Source: Actinoplanes oryzae (GTDB lineage: Bacteria; Actinomycetota; Actinomycetes; Mycobacteriales; Micromonosporaceae). From it: a stretch of DNA of 64,000 bases. Below are positions 59,422 to 64,000 of this stretch, in pieces. The notes beneath the pieces are model-generated. The model was not told the origin of the DNA. It searched no databases and worked only from the letters and a program-made list of their open reading frames with translations. Within the stretch, counting starts at the first letter, position 1. Each line of letters starts with the position of its first letter. Position numbers and translations under genes: made by a program. The stretch is from positions 1 to 64,000 of the forward strand of contig NZ_JAUQWH010000010.1 of the NCBI RefSeq assembly GCF_030757795.1, written 5' to 3'.

Positions 59422-60918
59422 ATGACTTCTCGCCGCACACTGCTGCTGGGCATCGGAGGGGCCGCCGTGGTGGCGGCCGCGGGCGGCGGCGTCGGCTATG
59501 CGCTGGCGCCCTCCTCCGCGCCTTCGGAGGGTCAGGCGGACACGGCCGCGACGCCCGCGGCCTACAAGTCGCGGCCCGACCTGAACCCGGTGCCCGTCAC
59601 GATCACCACGCCCGCGACCGGCACCACGCCGGGCGTCATCATGCTGACCCCGTTCGCCACGGCGACCGGTCCGCTGATCGTGAACCAGGCGGGTCAGACC
59701 GTCTGGTACCGCAGCGTGCCGCCGCCCGCCACGGTCGCCATCGACTTCAAGGCGCAGACCTACCGCGGCGAGCCGGTGCTGACCTGGTGGGAGGGCACGA
59801 TCGGCGGCACCGGCGGCCAGGGCGTGGGGCAGGGCGAGTTCGTGATCGCGGACAGCGCGTACCGGGAGATCACCCGGGTCCGCGCGGTCGGCTCGGAGCA
59901 GGCGGACCAGCACGACTTCGTGATCACGCCGCAGAACACGGCGCTCTTCTGGGTCTACGACCCGATCCCGTACGACCTCACGCCGCTCGGCGGCCCCGCG
60001 GACGGCGTCCTGCACGAGGGCGTCATCCAGGAGGTCGACATCGAGACCGGCGAGCGCCTGTGGGAATGGCGCTCCAGCAAGTACGTGCCGATCGACGAGT
60101 CCTACGCGCCGGTGCCGACGGGCGACTCGGCCCACCTGCCGTACGACTACTTCCACGCCAACTCCGTCGGCCTCGACGCGGACGGCAACGTGCTCGTGTC
60201 GGCCCGCCACACGTGGACCACTTACAAGATCAACAAGCGCACCGGCGCCGTCATGTGGCGGGTGGGTGGCAAGAAATCGTCGTTCACAGTGGCCGCCGAC
60301 GCCGCCTTCAGCTGGCAGCACGACTTCCGGCGGCGCAGCGACGGTACGTACAGCGTCTTCGACAACGGCGCCGGCCTGACCCAGCAGAAGGACCAGAGCC
60401 GGGGCCTGATCTTCCGGATCGACGAGTCGGCGAAGACGGTCGCCATGGTCCGCGAGTTCAAGCACCCGCAGAAGCTGCTGGCCCCGACCCAGGGCAACTT
60501 CCGCGAGCTCCCGGACGGCGGCTCCTTCATCGGCTGGGGCCAGTCGCCGTGGTTCACCGAGTACGCCCCCGACGGCACCGTCCGCCTCGACGGCCACCTG
60601 CCCCTGGACAACCAGTCGTACCGCGCCTACAAGATCGACTGGGCGGGCGCCCCGGCGGACCAGCCGGCCCTCGGCCTCCGCGTCGAGAACGACACCGTCA
60701 TCGTCAACGCCAGCTGGAACGGCGCGACGAAGGTGGCCACGTGGCGGGCGCGCTCGGGCTCGCAGCCCGGCCAGCTCGCGCAGCCGGTGGAGGCGGCGTC
60801 GGCCGGCTTCGAGACCGAGCTGACGATCCCGGGCATGGTCGAGTACGTCGCCGTGGACGCCTTGGACGAGGCCGGCAAGGTGCTGGGCACCTCGTCGGCC
60901 ATTCCCGTCCGCGTGTGA
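59422..60918 (+). CDS. Arylsulfotransferase-like (ASST) secreted protein
   Basis: 498 residues. Tat signal TSRRTLLLGIGGAAVVAAAGGG (Arg-Arg), then a six-bladed propeller of ASST_2 type: GLIVNQAGQTVWYRSVP, DQHDFVITPQNTALFWVYDP, VIQEVDIETGERLWEWRSSKYVPIDESYA, HANSVGLDADGNVLVSARHTWTTYKI. Whether it transfers sulfate is unknown; the typical active His is not identified. 30 bp after the glycosyltransferase, same strand. Secreted or membrane-side. Confidence 0.75.
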   Translation: MTSRRTLLLGIGGAAVVAAAGGGVGYALAPSSAPSEGQADTAATPAAYKSRPDLNPVPVTITTPATGTTPGVIMLTPFATATGPLIVNQAGQTVWYRSVPPPATVAIDFKAQTYRGEPVLTWWEGTIGGTGGQGVGQGEFVIADSAYREITRVRAVGSEQADQHDFVITPQNTALFWVYDPIPYDLTPLGGPADGVLHEGVIQEVDIETGERLWEWRSSKYVPIDESYAPVPTGDSAHLPYDYFHANSVGLDADGNVLVSARHTWTTYKINKRTGAVMWRVGGKKSSFTVAADAAFSWQHDFRRRSDGTYSVFDNGAGLTQQKDQSRGLIFRIDESAKTVAMVREFKHPQKLLAPTQGNFRELPDGGSFIGWGQSPWFTEYAPDGTVRLDGHLPLDNQSYRAYKIDWAGAPADQPALGLRVENDTVIVNASWNGATKVATWRARSGSQPGQLAQPVEAASAGFETELTIPGMVEYVAVDALDEAGKVLGTSSAIPVRV

Positions 60919-60941
60919 GGCCGGCATGCCAGCCTGAGGTG

Positions 60942-61262
60942 GTGCAGCAGATCCGGAACGACTTCGCGGTCAGGGCTTTCCTGCTGGGGGCCCTCCGCCG
61001 TAAGGAAACCCACTTGCCGACGTACGGCGAACTGGCCCGCTGCTTCGGCGGCTCCAACCAGGGGCAGCAAGCGGTGCTCGACCGGCTCGCGAGGCAATGC
61101 GAAGGGCGCCGGGAGCCCGACCTCACCGTCCTGGTGGTCAACGCGCAGGGTCACCCGGGCAGGTTCATGGGGCGACTTTGGCATGAGGACCAGCGGCCGG
61201 AGTGGCAGCAGGAGCTGGAACGTGTGCGCGCCCATCCCTGGGCGAACGATGATCTTCAGTAA
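60942..61262 (+). CDS. Small helix-turn-helix-like protein
   Basis: 106 residues, GTG at 60942 (or 60939). LPTYGELARCFGGSNQGQQAVLDRLARQC and PDLTVLVVNAQGHPGRF resemble a short winged-helix domain seen in various actinobacterial endonuclease-associated or stand-alone proteins. No enzyme motif. Begins 24 bp after the arylsulfotransferase-like gene, with GAGG just upstream of the start. Function unknown. Confidence 0.55.
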   Translation: MQQIRNDFAVRAFLLGALRRKETHLPTYGELARCFGGSNQGQQAVLDRLARQCEGRREPDLTVLVVNAQGHPGRFMGRLWHEDQRPEWQQELERVRAHPWANDDLQ

Positions 61263-61266
61263 CCGG

Positions 61267-61292
61267 GCCCGGTGGCCGTCAAGCCACCGGGC
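61267..61292. terminator. Bidirectional hairpin between convergent genes
   Basis: Perfect 10-bp arms GCCCGGTGGC (61267-61276) and GCCACCGGGC (61283-61292) with a 6-nt loop, filling the whole gap between two converging stops. Confidence 0.8.
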
Positions 61293-61294
61293 AG

Positions 61295-62089
61295 TTAGCC
61301 GTTGAGGGCCTTGCGGCCGGAGAAGGCGATGCTGGCGGCCAGGAAGCCGCCGTTGACCAGGGTGAACGCGCCGATCACCCAGATCGTGAACTGCGGTGCG
61401 ACGGTCAGGACGACCCCGGCGAGGGCGATCACCGCGCCGTAGTCGCGGACCAGCTTGACCACGCGTACGGGCAGCGAGCTGCTCGTCACCATGCTGGACG
61501 CCTGGGCGCCGGTCTGCATGACCGAGGTGACCAGGTTGACCATCCAGGTGCCCGCGAAGGCCGCCAGCAGCCAGGAGGGGGTCTCCGGGACCTGGGCCGA
61601 CGCCGTGGCGGACAGGGCGGCCACCAGGGCGATCTGCGCCGCCACGTCGCACAGGACGTCGACGCGGCCGCCCGCGGTGCTGGCTTGGCCGGTGACCCGG
61701 GCGAGCTGGCCGTCGGAGCAGTCGAGGGCGTACGCGGCCTGCCAGCCCAGGAGGGCGAGCAGGCCGATCGGCCACGCCCAGATGCGGTCGTCGGCCACCG
61801 GCTCGGCCGCCGCGACGACGATGAACGAGACCAGGCAGCTCAGGCCGAGGTTGGCCACGGACAGCACGGTGGGCGCCAGCCGGTGCTTGTGGGCGAAGAC
61901 CGCGACCCGGGAGCCGAGGCGCTGGCTGATCGCCTCGCTGAACAGGCCGCCGCCCCGGTTGACCCGGTAGTAGTCCGCGGCCGTGGGGGCGCTGCCCACG
62001 GCCGTGGTGGTGGTGCTCGGAGGGACAGTGCCACCCGCCGGCGAGGGGCCGGCGGGGGGCTGGTCAGCGGTGGGCGACGGCGTCGGCAT
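61295..62089 (-). CDS. CDP-alcohol phosphatidyltransferase family protein
   Basis: 264 residues. Catalytic motif DCSDGQLARVTGQASTAGGRVDVLCD (D-x2-D-G-x2-A-R-x8-G-x3-D-x3-D) around residues 120-145, with six helices. Condenses a CDP-activated alcohol with an acceptor alcohol, releasing CMP. Overlaps the upstream dehydrogenase gene by 26 bp. The first ~50 residues are Pro/Thr-rich, so the start may lie later. Confidence 0.85.
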   Translation of the reverse strand: MPTPSPTADQPPAGPSPAGGTVPPSTTTTAVGSAPTAADYYRVNRGGGLFSEAISQRLGSRVAVFAHKHRLAPTVLSVANLGLSCLVSFIVVAAAEPVADDRIWAWPIGLLALLGWQAAYALDCSDGQLARVTGQASTAGGRVDVLCDVAAQIALVAALSATASAQVPETPSWLLAAFAGTWMVNLVTSVMQTGAQASSMVTSSSLPVRVVKLVRDYGAVIALAGVVLTVAPQFTIWVIGAFTLVNGGFLAASIAFSGRKALNG

Positions 62090-63125
62090 AGTCGGCCAGC
62101 TTCCTGCGGATCTCGTCCGGGGTCATGGCGAGGTGCTCGATGATCGTGTAGCGGTCCGGCCGGGTCCGCGGCGCGAACTCGACGATCTCGACGAACTGGT
62201 CGGCGTCCAGCCCGACGTCGGCCGGGGTCAGGGGCAGCTGGTGCCGCTCGAGGCAGTCGGCCATCTGCACGAAGCGCCGCTCGTCGCCCCGGAGGAAGGT
62301 GCAGAACAGCGCGCCCAGGCCGGCCAGCTCGCCGTGGGACGCCGTACCGGGGAAGAGCGAGTCCGTGGCGTGCATGATCTCGTGGCAGCCGCCGCTGGTG
62401 GGTCGGCTGGTGCCGCACACCGCCATCGCCAGGCCGCTGGAGATCAGCGCTTCGGCCAGAACCGTGACGAAGGCGTCGTCGGACATGTCGCCCGGTATGG
62501 TCAGCATCGCCTCGGCGCCCATGCGGGCCAGGGACGCGGCGAGACCGTCGACCGGCTCCCCGCGGACCTCACGGCTCAGCTCCCAGTCGGCGAGCGCGCT
62601 GATGTTGCTGATCACGTCGCCGATGCCGGCCCGGTTGACCGCGTCGGGGCCGTTCTCGACGAAGTCCAGGTCGACGATGACGGCGAGCGGGATGTGCACG
62701 CCGTACGAGCCCTTGATGCCGTCGTTGACCAGGCTGGCCACCGGCGACGCGATGCCGTCGTTGGCCAGGCTGGTGGCCACCGAGACCATCGGGATCGCAT
62801 AGCGGGTCGCCGCGTACTTCGCGGTGTCGACGGTCTTGCCGCCACCGATGGCGACGACGGCGTCGTAGGAGCGGGCGCGCAGCTTGGCGCCCAGCTCCAT
62901 GGCCGCGTCGAGCGTGCCGCCGCCCGTGGTGAAGACGTCCGCCGAGCCGAGCGTGGGGCGGATCAGCTCGGCGATCCGCTCGCCCAGCCCGGGGCCGACC
63001 ACCACGGCGACGTCACCGCCGGAGGAGATGCGGCCGTCGGCGAGGATCTGCCCCAGGTCGGCGACCGCACCCCGGCGGACGTCGATGTGCAGCGGGGTCT
63101 GGACGCTGCGGGCTAGTAGCGGCAT
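62064..63125 (-). CDS. Glycerol-1-phosphate dehydrogenase-like (AraM/EgsA family)
   Basis: 353 residues. NAD-binding VAVVVGPGLGERIAELI, AIGGGKTVDTAKYAATR, SVATSLANDGIASPVASL and metal site with NRAGIGDVISNISALADW, GGCHEIMHATDSLFPG, ASHGELAGLG (metal His residues). Family members reduce dihydroxyacetone phosphate to sn-glycerol-1-phosphate with a metal ion. Start ATG 63125, overlapping the nucleotidyltransferase stop by 13 bp. Placed with NTP transferase and CDP-alcohol transferase, it probably supplies a phospho-polyol. Substrate inferred. Confidence 0.8.
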   Translation of the reverse strand: MPLLARSVQTPLHIDVRRGAVADLGQILADGRISSGGDVAVVVGPGLGERIAELIRPTLGSADVFTTGGGTLDAAMELGAKLRARSYDAVVAIGGGKTVDTAKYAATRYAIPMVSVATSLANDGIASPVASLVNDGIKGSYGVHIPLAVIVDLDFVENGPDAVNRAGIGDVISNISALADWELSREVRGEPVDGLAASLARMGAEAMLTIPGDMSDDAFVTVLAEALISSGLAMAVCGTSRPTSGGCHEIMHATDSLFPGTASHGELAGLGALFCTFLRGDERRFVQMADCLERHQLPLTPADVGLDADQFVEIVEFAPRTRPDRYTIIEHLAMTPDEIRRKLADYADAVAHR

Positions 63126-63844
63126 GCGATGTCCCGCGCCTTGGCGAGGTCGTCGTGGTTGTCCACCTCGACCCACGGGATGTCGCCGATGGTCGCCGCG
63201 CGGATCTCGCCGCCGCGGTCGGCGAACTCCTGGTAGCCGTCCTCGTAGTAGAGGTCCGGGTTCTTCTCCCAGGTCGCCTTGAGGCAGTCGGCCAGCTCGG
63301 CGGCGGCGGAGGCCTCGATGACCGTGGCGCCGATGTACTCGCCGAAGGCCGTGGAGGGATCCATGAGCTTCGTAATCTTGGTGAGTCGTCCATCTGCCGA
63401 GAAGATTGTCTTCATCTCCTCGTCAGCAAGCTTCTTCACATTGTCAACGGCAAGAAGAATCCCCGGTCCGCGGTTCGCGAGGAGGGTCTGCTCGACACTC
63501 ACCGGGTGGACGGTGTCGCCGTTCACCAGCAGTGCGCCCTGCGCGAAGTGGTCACGCGCGAGCCACAGCGAGTACGCGTTGTTCCACTCCTCGGCCTTGT
63601 CGTTGTGCACGAGGGTGATGGAGACGCCGTACTTCTCCTCGAAGGCGGCCTTGCGCTGCTCGACGGCGCTCGCGCAGTAACCGACCACGATCGTGACATC
63701 GGTCAGCCCCGCGGCGGCGAGGTTGCGCAGCGAGATGTCCATGATCGTGGTTTCCCCGTCGACGGGGACGAGCGCCTTCGGCAGTGTGTCCGTGTACGGA
63801 CGCAGCCTGCGTCCGGCGCCGGCGGCGAGTACCAGACCGATCAT
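63113..63844 (-). CDS. Sugar/polyol-phosphate nucleotidyltransferase
   Basis: 243 residues. Signature VLAAGAGRRLRPYTDTLPKALVPV at the N-terminus, LLVNGDTVHPVS and GEYIGATVIEASAAAEL, as in phosphocholine, inositol-1-phosphate and glycerol-phosphate cytidylyltransferases. Activates a phosphorylated alcohol with CTP or another NTP. AAGGAA lies nine nt before the ATG. First gene of a three-gene overlapping operon with the dehydrogenase and the CDP-alcohol transferase, matching the order activate-reduce-condense. Confidence 0.8.
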   Translation of the reverse strand: MIGLVLAAGAGRRLRPYTDTLPKALVPVDGETTIMDISLRNLAAAGLTDVTIVVGYCASAVEQRKAAFEEKYGVSITLVHNDKAEEWNNAYSLWLARDHFAQGALLVNGDTVHPVSVEQTLLANRGPGILLAVDNVKKLADEEMKTIFSADGRLTKITKLMDPSTAFGEYIGATVIEASAAAELADCLKATWEKNPDLYYEDGYQEFADRGGEIRAATIGDIPWVEVDNHDDLAKARDIACRY

Positions 63845-63900
63845 GGGTGGTTCCTTCCCGGAAAAATCGAGGGGGGTGCCGTCCGAGGATAGCGGTGCGT

Positions 63901-64000
63901 TCACATATCGAGAGCGCGCAGGACCGCGAAGCCGTCCTCGGCCAGCCGGCGGATCATGCCGTCGTTGATATGACGGCTTTCATCCAGAACGTCCAGATCG
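63901..64000 (-). CDS. Partial C-terminus of an unidentified protein, cut by window edge
   Basis: The last 32 codons, ending in DESRHINDGMIRRLAEDGF then AVLRALDM and TGA at 63901-63903. High-GC coding pattern. Lies 56 bp upstream of the nucleotidyltransferase gene on the same strand, so probably the same operon. Too short to assign. Confidence 0.5.
   Translation of the reverse strand, partial: DLDVLDESRHINDGMIRRLAEDGFAVLRALDM

Noticed and set aside
58482..61262. 926-codon frame over the glycosyltransferase and arylsulfotransferase genes
   Set aside because: Only its last 106 codons look like a protein; the rest is the wrong frame of two well-supported genes.

Overview
The window is a gene-dense, very GC-rich stretch of actinobacterial chromosome. 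Gene content (Bpa-type proteasome activator, DUF4192, DUF5926, DUF6457 beside MobA, LppU-like and beta-propeller lipoproteins, two LCP proteins) suggests the Micromonosporaceae, for example Actinoplanes or a relative. That placement is an inference from family content. I see no rRNA, tRNA, insertion sequence, phage gene or CRISPR array.

Layout. 0-10 kb: an edge-truncated glycosyltransferase, a DoxX protein, an AAA+ ATPase behind an unusual CTAG-rich operator, a prepilin peptidase, a large endonuclease Q-like/UvrD helicase fusion, and a coupled moaA-moaD-phosphoesterase operon. 10-20 kb: a fructosamine-kinase-like protein, GNAT, DUF4192 behind two perfect DnaA boxes, PhoD phosphatase, then fdhD and mobA-DUF6457, so molybdenum cofactor genes lie in two nearby loci. 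20-32 kb: Lrp regulator divergent from dimethylargininase, bpa, two HAD phosphatases, serS, OsmC, a minimal zincin, AIM24, pheA, and ACT, PAS and NERD proteins. 32-40 kb: arcA, DUF5926, a histidine kinase, GDPD, rhodanese and two LCP ligases. 40-55 kb: an epimerase, two solute symporters each with a small membrane partner, trpS behind a transcription attenuator, an ABC exporter, a DUF4153 protein, an OmpR-type two-component pair with DnaA boxes upstream, and a LytS/LytTR pair. 55-64 kb: a polyprenyl glycosylphosphotransferase, Fpg/Nei glycosylase, glycosyltransferase, arylsulfotransferase-like protein, and a nucleotidyltransferase/glycerol-1-phosphate-dehydrogenase-like/CDP-alcohol transferase operon that probably makes a phospho-polyol lipid or envelope polymer.

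Signals running through the window. (1) Many genes have a TANNNT hexamer 6-8 nt before the start codon, as expected for leaderless transcripts; this decides several starts. (2) Short GC-rich tandem repeats recur just behind genes, and in at least six cases the repeat unit contains the last codons and stop codon of the gene. (3) Two intergenic regions carry clustered perfect DnaA boxes far from any replication gene. (4) Coupled operons use 4-bp GTGA, ATGA or TTGA overlaps.

Functions are assigned by reading the translations and recognising family motifs; no database search or folding program was run.
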